Source: Amia ocellicauda (Eukaryota > Chordata > Actinopteri > Amiiformes > Amiidae). Taken from it: DNA of 64,000 nucleotides. Positions 12,791-24,547 of this stretch are shown here, one piece after another; positions within the stretch are counted from its first letter, which is position 1, and the number at the start of each line of letters is the position of its first letter. A program made the position numbers and the translations under genes. The notes below the pieces were generated by a model, which did not search any database, was not told the origin of the DNA, and worked only from the letters and a program-made list of their open reading frames with translations. The stretch spans positions 10,937,001-11,001,000 of the forward strand of contig NC_089856.1 in NCBI RefSeq assembly GCF_036373705.1, given 5' to 3'.

Positions 12791-13056
12791 GGTTTCTTAG
12801 CATTGTTGGTATTTATGTCTTTGTTTTGTTGATGCAGTTATGTTTTAAAAAATAAATCTGTCATTTAAAATATGTGAATACACTTCATTCCTCTGAAAAC
12901 CATGCAGCAATCTGATTTGCATACGATTTATCTACGTTCTTTAGCAGATTCAGAAGATCTTACATTAAAACACATTTCTACAAATGTACTTTTCTGGTTA
13001 GTTAAACTTTGGACAATTTAAAACATTTCTGTTCCTTCTCTTGTCTAGACATTCTG
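10062..13056. other. Non-coding stretch with microsatellite and hAT-like terminal fragments
   Basis: No gene is recognised. The segment CAGGGGCGTGTTTATCAATT near 11390 with GGGGCCCC motifs, and a GGGGCCCC...GCAATTGCAT segment near 11940-11970, resemble the decayed ends of a hAT-type element. The right terminus is not intact, so I do not delimit it. A TAA microsatellite lies at 12714-12790. Confidence 0.4.
12714..12790. repeat. Microsatellite (TAA)n
   Basis: More than 20 almost uninterrupted AAT/TAA units. Confidence 0.97.
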
Positions 13057-13719
13057 CTATCTCTGTCGACAGAGAACATCTTGCTGTTCTTTTTCTTGAG
13101 ATGTCAATCTTATCTGCAACCTGCAAAGGGATAAGTGAATTACTAGCGCTGCCACAGTAAAGCTACAAAAACACCAAAAGAAGCTGATTACAAAAAATCT
13201 GATTACTTTTAATACCATTACTTTCACTGAAGCAAGGAGATCTGAACTGTTTTGGAAAAAGAACCATCTGTACATGGTAGTTACTCCATGAGCAATAAGA
13301 GACTAGGGTAGGCCACCTTAGCAGCCAAGATGACATCTTCCATAACATTTTGCCCCAGCATTCCCTAGGCAGAGATCCTTTACTTACTGGTGTTGATTTT
13401 GCAGCATGTTCTGTTCTAGATTGCCAATGGAGAAAGCCTTCTTTAAATACAAGGAAGGACATCTGTCCCAGAGAACTGCAAAGTAATACGCTGCCTTTTC
13501 GTCAGCGTCACTGTTCTCAGTTCTGGAATTGGCACTCACTGTAAACAATGGAAACTCTCGCGGTAGCACTCTCTCTCTGGCCGGGTTCGATTTGTAGTTC
13601 TCAGAGGTGAACACAATCAGAATATTAATAAATCTGTCACATTCAAAGCCCTGAACGAAATATTTTGCGGAAGCCACTACAGATATATTTGTGCTCCGAA
13701 AAATGCCCATGTGAGTCAT
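13057..13719 (-). CDS. Hypothetical two-exon gene of unknown function
   Basis: On the minus strand an ATG at 13719 opens a frame that ends in a strong donor, CCA|GTAAGTA, at 13388. An acceptor TTTGCAG at 13121-13127 begins a second exon (13057-13120) that joins in phase and ends at a TAG. The spliced product is 131 aa (332 plus 64 nt). Residues such as YFVQGFECDRFINILIVF and YYFAVLWDRCPSLYLKKAF look protein-like, but I recognise no domain, signal peptide or family. Upstream sequence to about 14100 is CpG-richer than the surroundings and could be a promoter or 5' UTR. It could equally be a chance pairing of open frames with splice-like strings. The agreement of phases is the main support. Confidence 0.27.
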
Positions 13720-15585
13720 TTAACCTGTTGCCGTTTGACCTCCTAACGCCGAAAGTATTTCTGAGCGGAAGTCTTGGTCCTTCTTGCTTAGTAAGTAGTA
13801 GAGAGAAATTGCAGCCAGGAACATCCTTCTTGCGCTCTCAATTCTTTGAATAGGTGGTGCGGAGGTTGCCGTGAAAAGTCGGTGTTCTTTTCAGAGGAGT
13901 TACACTGCGGGCAGCTGAAAACTCTGCAAGTATCTGGATTTCCCCGCCATGGGTATGATTGGGCTACTTTTATGATCTTCCTTTTCACTTCCTCGGCCTG
14001 TGAAGGACTACAACGAAAGGGACAGTTTGATCTAGGGCTTGCTAACTTTCCCAGAGCAAAGAGCAGAGAGAGTTTCAGAGCGGACGAAGGGAGAAGCTGC
14101 CTGGACAACTGCAAAATTTTGTACAGGATTCAATGCAAACTCATGCTGTGCCAAGTGGGTCCCCCCCAGTCGGCTCCTCATGGGCAGGGGAGAGCTCTAA
14201 GTCTGTTTCCACTGCAATCAAGACCTGTACTCTTAAGACGGTTATCCTGCTTTTGGATGGACTGTTACCGGGGCGAAACAACGATGAAATTGACATCTTT
14301 GAGAAATGAGCCCTTAATGTTATTTTTATGAGACCACAACTGAGATCCTTCAGAAACTCATCGGTGCGTTCCGGCTTCTCCCTGTGTGAACAGGTCTGGA
14401 TGTGAACACTGGTGAAAGCTATTGGAGCTAGTTGAGTAAGTCTTTAAGCCATATGGCAGCCATTGCTGTTACATTAACTCTTCTGTTTCCTTGATATCAA
14501 CAGGTGTTGTTGTTTTACAGGTTAAAAACTCTTGGGTATTACCCCACTGATATAACCTAAAAGTCTACTTGGATGTCAAATGACTAGAGATCGCTGTCAA
14601 TAAGTAAATAAATAAATATCTACGCAGTTTGCCATTCAGTGTCAGCTGTGTGACTGCTCACGGAAACACCTGTATTTCAACAAGGGGACTGAAAAACCGG
14701 TGTGTTCACGTTCTTTATATATCTGTCACAGCAGCATGACAGTTTCTCTTAATTGAAGGGAGAGTTGAAAGAAGAAGGGAAAAATTGGGGGGGAAATGCA
14801 GCTGGACCCATTTTGCTCATATCTGTTTGCTATCAAGAAATTGACACGCCCAAGCCAGTGGATAGGATTTAGAGGACTTTTTTTATTGGCACATTTAAAG
14901 ATATTTACATGCTCCTTTCCAGACTGAAAATGGGTGAACCAGTTGTTATCAGGCAGTGTTGGTATAAGAGGGACAGACAGATTTCACTATTAGAGCAACA
15001 TGGACACTTTCTTATAGCATGACTTACATTTGTTTTCTTTCATTAATGTATGCCTCTGCTTTTGTTTCAGGCCTCCACTTGCAAGCCCTGCTATGGGACT
15101 GCCTGGTAATTGCTGGGTTAGCAACTATATAATGCAGGTGGTACCAACATAAACTGAAAACAACAATTGTGTGTCAGTGTGGCTTTGGCTGTTGAGATTG
15201 CCCCACTGCTGCCTTACCCTTCTCAGACCAGTCAGAGAGCAAGATTTCCATTGCACCTAGTGTATTTTTCCCATGCTACCAATAGTCTTGAAAAACAAAT
15301 TACATGCTGTTGGCCTTCAGCAGGCTGTGAGTTTTTGATTATTTTCTTATTCTGGTCTGCATCTGCATCTTCATTTGAGAGGAATATGTTTTGTAGGCTG
15401 TGACAGAAAATGTACATTTCCATTCTTTAGTTTTGTTTTAAAACTGGGTAGTCTAATTTTGAACAAATTAAGTATAATTTCTTCATTGTACAATTAGAAT
15501 GTAGGCAAACAATCCCTTTAAATATATCCAGGGCAAACAATCCCTGTAAGTCTTCCTTTTGTTTGTTTTTTACATGAAGGCAATA
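13720..15585. other. Intergenic stretch downstream of keratin A, no clear gene
   Basis: A 161-codon plus-strand frame (13846-14331) and a 108-codon minus-strand frame (13788-14114) overlap here, and neither is recognisable. CpG density around 13700-14300 is higher than elsewhere in the intergenic DNA, so a promoter or first exon may be present, but I cannot define it. Confidence 0.35.
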
Positions 15586-15591
15586 TTTATT
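15586..15591 (-). terminator. Candidate polyadenylation signal AATAAA of keratin A
   Basis: The minus-strand AATAAA lies about 285 nt beyond the keratin A stop codon, a plausible distance for a keratin 3' UTR. No cDNA evidence is available. Confidence 0.4.
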
Positions 15592-15873
15592 TCTGTATTG
15601 CTCTTTTTTACTTTGACAATAACATTCTGCAAAAATCAAATCAAATAAAGAACACAATGGAAAGTCAAGAGTAATCTGCACACGACTACAGCATAAGACC
15701 TCTTCCTCCAAAATGGACACAGTGCAGGATGCAAGTGAAGCAAGACAAAGGCAATCAACTCATTCCAAGGAAGAGACGGAAGCAGAATTAAGAACTGGAG
15801 AATCGCCAAGGAGGTGATAGCGATAAGAGGGGCAGAAATGGTCGCTGGGCTTTGTGGTCCTCTGAGCTTTGTC

Positions 15874-18800
15874 TTAGCGGGAGCTTAGTCTGCTGTTGTC
15901 ACGGACCTCGGTCATCTTGATCAGCACCCTGGATGAAGAGCTGCTGCTGGCACCACTGGCGTAGTCAGTCATCACCCGCTGGGAGTCTGAATGAAGGGGG
16001 ACAGAAAGGGAGAGCAGGGTAAGCCGGCAGCCATCCCAGATCCTACGATTTTCCGAAATGATTTGCTAGTTGTAAAGATTAATAGCAAAGCTAGTTTAAA
16101 CCTCCTTCGATTGATACGTCATGTATTTTGTGCACTCAGTACTTACTGTAGCTAGGCATAGTGTGGACATTGATCACAGATTGCTGTGTAAGCCTGAAAA
16201 AAGAAAAAGGGAAATGTCAGGAAACCCTGATACAAACTCATACAAGGTGTTGGTTTGTACTGTGCTGCATTAGATCCATAGATCTTCGAGATCTAGTATG
16301 ATCAAATGGACAGTGTAGTCTTGACAATCAAATGCTTTATGGGCTTCAACACCTTCAGAGGCTTTCACTGGGGAATCACTGGGGTTCCCTGACATTCTCA
16401 CCTGATCTCCTCCCCTTCCAGGAGCTTCCTGTAGGTGGCGATCTCAATGTCCAGGGCCAGTTTGACGTTCATCAGCTCCTGGTACTCTCGGACCTGGCGC
16501 GCCATGGCCTGCTTGGCCTGCTGCAGGGCGTCCTCCAGGTCCTTGATCTTGGCTCTGGCATCCTTCACTGCCTTCTCACCATTCTTCTCGGCTTCTCGGA
16601 TCTCGACCTCCAGGCTGGTGCGCTGGATGAGAGAGAGATTTATTTTTTAACAGGTTTACCATGAGCAGCTATTCTTACCATGTTGTTAACATGTCTTTAA
16701 TGTATGTTTGGTGCTGTATCCTCCTCATTGATGGACAGGCTTTTGCTGCTTTTTTCCTGCTTGATGTCAGACATGCCCTCACACTCACCTGGCTCTTGAC
16801 GCTCTCGATCTCGTTCTGCAGCCGGCTGATTGAACGTTTCAGGTCAGCGATCTCCGACTTGGTGTTGTGGAGCTCGTCTCCGTATTGGGTGGCCTGGGCA
16901 GACATCTGGTCAAACTGAGAGAGAGAGGGAGAAAAAGTGGTTGGTTGATGTGGTAGGATGACCACCACAACTCTTCAGTTACATTTCTTGCAGAAGACTT
17001 TCTCTTTTAGCTTGAAAATGTGTGGATCCTTTTTTAGATGGAGCAGAGACCATGACCTTTCCAGGGTTGTCCCCCCCTCACCCTGCTTGTCCACCCAGAG
17101 TCCACGCTTTTACCTTGGTCTTGTACCAAGACTCAGCCTCCTGGCGGCTCTTGGCAGCGATCTCCTCATACTGAGCCTTGACTTCAGCCACAATCTGGTC
17201 CATGTCGAGGTTGCGAGAGTTGTCCATCTGCACGATGACTGAGGTGTCCTTGATGCTGGACTGCAGCTCGCGCAGCTCCTGTGGGCCAGAGCAGAGAGGA
17301 CGGCAGTCAGTAGGAGCCCCTACTATATAAATGTAGCATGACACAGGATCATTGACCCTTTTGAAGGCCATTTGTACATTAAACTACACTTTAACAGGCG
17401 TCTGAATATTGTGATCACTGTGTGGATAGGATATCTGTAGAAATGTGCCAGAAAAGATACTTGAGCTGGTAAACCGACAAACTGCTAGTTGACTTATACA
17501 GGTTGTTTGGTTGCATTTCAATGGCCGCTTAGCTGATATATGTGTGCTTTTTATAGCGTGCAGCCTGCTGTTCAAAAAGTTTAATTACAAAAGACAACAA
17601 CACAGAAAGTTAGGTAAATCCTTCAGTTCTGTGTACACTTAAGGTGAAGCTCCAAGACAGTTGGTAGTAATGGGCTGCCTTCTGAATCCTCCCTGTGCCG
17701 AGCGGTGGCTACGGGCCTATGTAAGTAATTTTTACCTCCTCATAGATCCTCCTCAGGAAGTTGATCTCATCAGTGAGGGAGTACACTTTTTCCTCCAGCT
17801 CAGCTTTCATCATGTAGGCTGTGTCAACATCCTAAAACACCAGGGGATGCACAAGACAAGAAAAAACAAGATCTGAGCACAAACCGAGGCTGTTCTCCCA
17901 GATGACGTTACCTGTAGCTGCTGGAATGGACACCAAGGCCCAAGTGTGAAACGGAGTAGGGATGGAGTGTGTTCTGTGGGCAGAGGAATAGTGCTTTGCC
18001 ATTGACAGGGTGGGAATCAAGCGCCCCTCTTCTCAAGGGGGAGCAGATAGGACAGAACTGTGACCAGGACTGGAACTTAACAAGGAGTGTATTGTTAAAA
18101 CCCTGCTGTGTAAACTTTATTGATTTTCAACAGGGACGAGACTAGTCAGTAGTTGCTTAGGGGGGGACAACAAATTGTACTTTAAAAAAAAAAAAAAACC
18201 TACATTACTTATTGCAATAACAATTGCACCGGCTTACTTTCTCTTTTTTATCTCAATTTTCAACAAGTACACAGTAGCAGATGAGTTGCATCGCTCTAAT
18301 AAGTTGGGGGTGCAGGGCTTAGTACACGGCAGGAGCTCCAGCAAAAGGCCTTGTGATCTCACCTTCTTCAGGACAACGAAGTCGTTTTCCAGGCCAGTGC
18401 GCTTGTGGATTTCTTCTTCGTACCTGGAGAGAGCAGGGAGAAGAAGAGTGAACTTAATTAGTGGGGTTGTTTTGTTTTTATAGGTTCCTTCCCCTTTCTC
18501 CCTTGGAACCCTATTTGCGTCATCTGATCAAGTATTACCAAGTTTACATGCATGCCTAAAGTTAGCAGGCTTTTGTGTGCTGCTTTATCTGGTCAGTGAG
18601 AGCTCAAAACAACTCAACAGCAGGAGCAGCAAACAACTGCACTAAATGCCTGAAGTACTGCATTACTTTAAGACTTAAACACAGCAGATTCCCCTTTACA
18701 AGTGTATTGACTTCTGTGCACTGAGGTGCTTTGTGCAAACACCCCTAAACTGAAGGCACGCTTAAGGGAAAAAACGAATGAAACATCATGCTTTATGCAA

Positions 18801-21800
18801 ATGATCCACAGGGATAAAGCCCATCGGAGAAGGGAGGGGGCAAGTTATTGTGATGCTTATGGGATTAACGTGGGAACATGAAGACACAAACCCCAGAGTA
18901 ATAGGAACACCCCTAGAGGAGTTTCTTCGGCTCCGCCCAGAAACCTGCAACCCTCTGCCCTGAGCTACACACCGGGGACCAGCTGTTGGCTACAAGAAAT
19001 CAGGGTGATCCTTAGCCACGGATTGAAGGCCATTATGCAGCCTGGATTTGTGGCTGCTCCTGCTGCTTCTCCAGGGATAATGTCACACTCACTTGTGCTT
19101 GAAGTCCTCCACCATTGCCTGCATGTTCGTCAGTTCCCCATTCAGCTTGCTCTTGTCATTGGTGATGATGTCAAGCTGACGGCGCAGGCTGGAGAGGTAC
19201 TGGTCGAACATGGGCTCAATGTTGGACTTGCTGATGCTCTGGCCTTCCAAAAGACTCCACTTGGTCTCCAGCATCTTGTTCTGCTGCTCCAGGTAGCGCA
19301 CCTGTGGTGGTGTTTGGGAGGAAGATGAGAAGAAAGTGAGGGGTGAGGATAAGAGGGTCATGCTTTCCCTGGGGAATAGTTTTTCACCCTGTTGAGTAGG
19401 GTGTACCCTCGGTAATTGTCTTATGTAAATCATATGCTATAATTCCCCATATACAATCAGGGATGCATGTTGCTATGAGGACTACCAGAGGAAAAACTCA
19501 TGTGTAGCTACAGTAGATGAGTTTTTCTACTATAAATCCTGTTGGTTAGGATACATTCTTGGGTATCTGATTTGCAGGGTTTCTGGCTTGAATTTCTGCA
19601 TTCCTGACTTTTCCTTTCAATTCGGGGACGGTGGCAGTTGTGCCGGTTTTTCACTGTCACCAGAGCTGCAGAAATGAACTGGTCTGTCGGGTTTCATTGT
19701 GGGTTGCAATTACAGGCAGCCAAGCCCAGCCCAGCCTAGTCTCAGTCACACCCCCATTGCACTGACATTTTGGGCAAGAAACAGTGCCAAATGTAGGGCT
19801 TCGAATGTAGGGTTTATGGCAAGCTGTTTTATGACATTTAATCCATAATTACTGATATCAAAAATACAATTGCTGATATCAGCAATTCATGGCATGCCAT
19901 TGTGACATTTAATCCTTAACTGGATGATAATTAGTATGCATTTTTGATATCAATAATTAAATTGTTGATATCAAGAATTCAATTACTGATATCAAAAATA
20001 CAATTGTTGATCTCAAAAATACAATTGCTGATATCAAGAATTAACTGCCAATTGTTAATATCAACAAATATTACAAATACTAATTAACATCCGGTGATGT
20101 GTAACCTAACCCTCAGAAGAATGCTCCAGGATTTTTGGACTGGCTCAGACACCAGATTCAATCATGGCAGTGCGTTAAGCTACTGGAATTCAAGCAGATT
20201 CTGTGGAAGGAAACTGTAATACTCAAACAAGCTAATTGAGCTACAACACAGACGTGGTCCAACTTTGTACAATTTCTGCAGCTGCAACAGAGAGTTATAG
20301 TGTGCTTATCGATTGCAACCTGTCAATGCATTATGTTGCTCTTGTCCCCACTAGAGAAATTGCAACACAGTTGTTCAGTTTCCTCAGACCCCAGACAACT
20401 TGCAGAAATGTATACCTGCTCAATTGTTCTTAGCACTGTAGCTGTGAATGATCACTCTGTTGATCTGAGGCATAATGTCAATGCAGATTTAAGCCCTATG
20501 ATCTATGCTGTGTTGTAACAATCTGGCCCAGTTTACCATCAGACTCATCAAATGTAACTATCAGTGTGAGAGTGATATAAACCGCAAGCTACTGGACTGA
20601 CATTCGGCGGATGAAAATCATAATATTAATCACCATAAAGAAATAAATAAATGCAGATATGAATAGCTACATCATACATGCATTCACAACCATCAATGCA
20701 ATTAACAGATGTTTGTCTTTTATGGGGTATCATGTCTTATGCACGTCTCAGTTACTGTAAAACAAATTAATTTGATTGCCTTTAACCATGTCTGTTGCAG
20801 ACAGACACATACAGATGATATTTTATAAGAGTTTGAATTCCAAGTACAATGTTGTGTATGTATTCGTAGCATCACTTGTGCTATTAGGCATCCAAATACA
20901 ACCTATAACTACTACTAAAAGCAACTAATCATTAGATACCCGTTAATCAAAAATAAGACCATTGGTTACAGCTTCATGCATATCGATGGCTCTTAAGAGC
21001 TACTCTTTGCTCAAATCTGCCTCACAATTCAGCCTGCCACAGTCCCTTAGATTGAGCACACTCAAAATGATCACTTTCTCACTTTCACCATGTCTAGTCT
21101 CCTAAACTCCCAGTGGGCCCCAAACCTTTTCAACCCACTGGGAACCCACTCAGGGTTCAAATCTTCCCTAGATCACATCTCTTTAAAGCTCATATAACCC
21201 ATGTTCTCCATTTCAATTTGACATTTAGAAAACCAAAACAGATCCACTGTTACATTGTCTGCCATGCATGCCTATATGCATCCCTACTGGAATCCACTGA
21301 CCGGAGGAAGGTACAGCAGCAGCTTAACGACCTGTCCCCACCAAACCAAATTCCCACCCGACCATGTCTGTTCTTCTCTGTCCTAATCTGTGAACCCAAA
21401 AATCCCAGACATGCTCTAATTGTGAGATGTTAATGGGTGCTCTGGAATTCTCCACATTAGTAATCACCACTGTCCTCTAACACCCCACTCAACCTGCACC
21501 CACCCACAAACACCTCCTCTACAGCCTCATCCCTGGCTCACCAAGAGGGAGCTGGGGATGCGGAGCACTCACCTTGTCGATGAAGGAGGCGAAGCGGTTG
21601 TTGAGAGTCTTGATCTGGTCCTTCTCCTGGGTGCGGACCACCTGGATGTTGGGGTCGATCGTCAGGTTGAGGGGGGTCAGCAGGCTCTTGTTGGCCGTGA
21701 CGCTCGTGATGGGGGTGCTGATGGCCGCTTCCCGGCCGTAGCCCGAGTAGGACTGACTGGACATCCCCGACGAACTCCTCATGCTCCGGCTGCTGGTGCT

Positions 21801-21824
21801 GACTCTCTTAGTTTGGAAGCTCAT
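15874..21824 (-). CDS. Type II keratin A, short-head/short-tail type (nine exons, 429 aa)
   Basis: Coding exons, 5' to 3': 21573-21824, 19093-19301, 18363-18423, 17736-17831, 17114-17278, 16789-16914, 16402-16622, 16147-16193, 15874-15986. They sum to 1290 nt and keep frame through every GT-AG junction. The head (about 66 aa) is Ser-rich. The rod starts at [14 protein letters not shown], the helix-initiation motif, and continues [15 protein letters not shown], which marks it as type II. It ends with the helix-termination motif [12 protein letters not shown] around residue 374. The tail is about 53 aa, Ser-rich, ends [10 protein letters not shown] and has no Gly loops. The product should form cytoplasmic intermediate filaments with a type I partner. 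The lack of Gly loops resembles simple-epithelium (K8-like) keratins, but the tail lacks a K8-like ending, so I give no symbol. The ATG at 21824 has A at -3. Confidence 0.95.
19840..20090. repeat. Degenerate GATATC-containing tandem repeat in intron 1 of keratin A
   Basis: Units of roughly 20 bp resembling TTGCTGATATCAAAAATACA recur about eight to ten times, alternating between a TGATATCAA core and AATTC/AATAC spacers, in both near-palindromic orientations. The repeats lie wholly inside intron 1 and have no coding potential. Confidence 0.7.
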
Positions 21825-21967
21825 GTTGGCCTTGGTTTTGTTGCTGGTACTGACAACAAGTCAACTAGGAGAGACTCTTGAGAGCGAGAGAAGAGGAGCT
21901 GCAACCCAGGCTGTGAAGGAGGATAGCGAGGCTGACCCTGTGAAGAAGCTATCAGCTGTTCACTGTG

Positions 21968-21974
21968 CTTTTAT
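21968..21974 (-). promoter_or_regulatory. TATA box of keratin A
   Basis: The minus-strand ATAAAAG lies about 145 bp upstream of the ATG. That predicts transcription starting near 21940 and a 5' UTR of about 115 nt. Keratin promoters usually contain a TATA box. Confidence 0.6.
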
Positions 21975-21984
21975 CCAGTGGTAC

Positions 21985-23800
21985 AGTGGGGCAGGGCAGG
22001 TGAGTATGGCAGTGAAGGTGTGCATGTCATGTGGAAGAACTGGTTGTACCAAATCCTTCTACCCCCTTTTACACAGAAGTCCCCTCCCTATGTCCAATAT
22101 ATGCTATGCTGTTGAGCCAGCCTTCCCAGTCTGCAGATTGTATTTTGATGGGGGCGCCATCAGCACCCCCCCCCCCCCCCCCCCACATACACAATTTTTT
22201 TTGTCATCTCTGATTTCTCAAACATTTTCAATTCCTCCCCATTCCTGCAGCTCAGATATCAAACTATTTATTTTCTACTAAGTGTTTTATTTTTAGAATT
22301 ACACACTGATTGAGCAAAACAACATTGACAGCTGCAAAAAAACAACAACTGTATTCATATAACACACATATAACAGAATTCTGTCTTAAACACTCCCATT
22401 TATAAATGCTGTTCATTCTGCATGGGCACAATCAGTCACTGAAATTTTTAGGACACCTAAAGCAGAGGGCTCTTGGCACACGATTGGTCCTGTTAAGAGC
22501 TGGGATGTGTTATAATAAAGGTCTTTTGGAAGACAATCACTTAGCAGCAGGTTTTGATTTTGGCAAAGTGATCAAGGGCTCATTCAGAACCGCAAACCAT
22601 AGGGCGCAGGGGTCCCCAGAATCTGCACTTAAACCACATCCGAAGATCCCCTAGCAAGAGAAGACTGGATATTCATATTCAGAAGGGTATTTAATTTGTT
22701 TGTCCCAATAAAATTGAAATTGTTCTAATAAACTCTACCAATCCCTTTCAGTCTTATTTTATTTGATTTTTAAACTTCTTGTAAACTGAACTTGAATCCT
22801 TTGCACAACTCCATCAGCAAGTCAATTGCACTTTGTAAATGGCCCAACTATAAACACCCCAGGTTTCTGAAACCAGTTTCTCTACCTTCTTAGGCAGTAA
22901 TAAACCGGCTTTAGAAGACAAAGTGCCCTGGTAAACCAAGGCAATTCTGATTATTGTCTTTTAAAACAGTAGATTTTTAATCTGTTTGGGAAAGCCCTTA
23001 TTGCAAGCGTATTCGGTTGTCCTGTGCATCGTTCCAAGTTCTTTGCATTGCTTTTTATAACAAGCCTATCATTTTTCTTTCCCTCACTTCCTGAAGTTTT
23101 TAAAACCTTAAAGATATGAAAATCCTATCAGAATATTTACCTGGGAATCGTCCCATTGTACCAAATCTCATTTTCTGGTAGATCGCAACAGCTGACGTCT
23201 TCAGCTGTTCATGTAATGTGGCCATATTTTCTTTATGCATCCCAGTGCACTTTTTAACAAACACATTTGAAGTCTGATCCATACCTGCAGCGGACATATC
23301 CCCCCTGTCCATCACCCTGTGTTCTAGAAACCCCTCCATCTCCCATCCACAATGTGACAGAGAAGTAGTTGCTGCAGCGGCTTTTCCTCCACAGCCGTGA
23401 GAGATCACTCAAATACAGTGGCGCTCCAGCGTGTGTCCCCTGCATGGATGCCAACTTGAAAGTGAAGAAAAGGGAAAGGTGGAAAGTGGGTAAAAAACAA
23501 ACTCTACTAAGAATCAGCAGCTAGATGTATACAAGCAACAGTCTGGTTTTCCCTTTTACACGTTTTGACTTTAAGGGTGTTGCACACAGTACCTTGACGT
23601 CAATACTATTAAGAGTTTCTATCTGTGGATGGGTTTTCTTAAGGATGTGTGGGAAACAGTTTTAAACAGGAATTGCCCTTTTTATTCAGTGGCAAGCATT
23701 TACACTACATTTATGAGTTGTGACAAGCTTTTACTGACCCAGACAGGGTGGCTAGTCAAGGGTTCGCACAAGGGGGTCTGGACTAACAAGGACAGCAATC
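21985..23800. other. Upstream intergenic region of keratin A, no gene recognised
   Basis: Contains a run of about 18 C residues at 22166-22184 and otherwise unremarkable sequence. Short frames, for example 23100-23408 on the minus strand, show no recognisable domain. Regulatory elements of keratin A may lie here but none can be named. Confidence 0.4.
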
Positions 23801-23805
23801 ACATA

Positions 23806-24543
23806 CACCGATCAGCCATAACATTATGACCACTGACAGGGGAAGTGAATAACACTGATAATCTTGTTATCATGGCACCTGTCAGTGGGTGGGATATATT
23901 AGGCAGCAAGTGAACATTTTGTACTCAAAGTTGATGTGTTAGAAGCAGGAAAAATGGGCAGCGTAAGGATCTGATCGACTTTGATGCCAAATTGATGGGT
24001 AGACGACTGGGTCAGAGCATCTCCAAAACTGTAGCTCTTGTGGGGTGTTCCCAGTCTGCAGTGGTCAGTACCTATCAAAAGTGGTCCAAGGAAGGAAAAG
24101 CGGTGAACCGGCAACTGGGTCATGGGCGGCCAAGGCTCATTGATACACATGGGGAGCGAAGGCTGGCCCGTGTGGTCCGATCCAACAGACGAGCTACTGT
24201 AGCTCAAATTGCTGAAAAAGTTAATGCTGGTTCTGATAGAAATGTGTCAGAACACACAGTGCATCGCATTTTATTGCATGTGGGGCTGCATAGCCGCAGA
24301 CCAGTCAGGGACCAGTCTCAATCCAATCGAGCGTCTGTGGGATGTGCTGGGCAAACAAGTCTGATCCATGGAGGCCCCACCTCGCAACTTACATGACTTT
24401 AAGGATCTGCTGCTAACGTTTTGGTGCCAGATACCACAGCACACCTTCAGAGGTCTAGTGGAGTCCATGCCTCGACGGGTCAGGGCTGTTTTGGGACCTA
24501 CACAATATTAGGCAGGTGGTCATAATGTTATGGCTGATCGGTG
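23806..24543 (+). mobile_element. Tc1-like transposon, deleted in the catalytic region
   Basis: A perfect 28-bp terminal inverted repeat begins CACCGATCAGCCATAACATT. TA dinucleotides flank both ends (23804-23805 and 24544-24545). The interior holds the N-terminal DNA-binding region and the C-terminal tail of the transposase joined by a deletion, about 740 bp in total where a complete element is usually above 1.2 kb. Confidence 0.92.
23992..24396 (+). pseudogene. Tc1 transposase remnant: N-terminal HTH region only
   Basis: The frame encodes a Tc1-type helix-turn-helix (SISKTVALVGCSQSAVVSTY, then GRPRLIDTHGERRLARVV) and the second paired-like subdomain (VSEHTVHRILLHVGLHSRRP). After residue about 103 the frame jumps across a deletion to sequence that, in another frame, corresponds to NPIERLWDVLGKQV and the tail ESMPRRVRAVLG. 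Both catalytic Asp regions are lost and the Glu region is out of frame. It cannot transpose, though a truncated DNA-binding product is conceivable. Confidence 0.85.
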
Positions 24544-24547
24544 TATG

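Noticed and set aside
13846..14331. Plus-strand frame of 161 codons
   Set aside because: No recognisable motif, overlapped by an equally long minus-strand frame, and no splice or promoter evidence.
16332..16664. Plus-strand frame of 110 codons across keratin A exon 7
   Set aside because: It is the antisense of a conserved coiled-coil exon. The same antisense frames occur at 37630-37845 and 54423-54638 in the paralogs.
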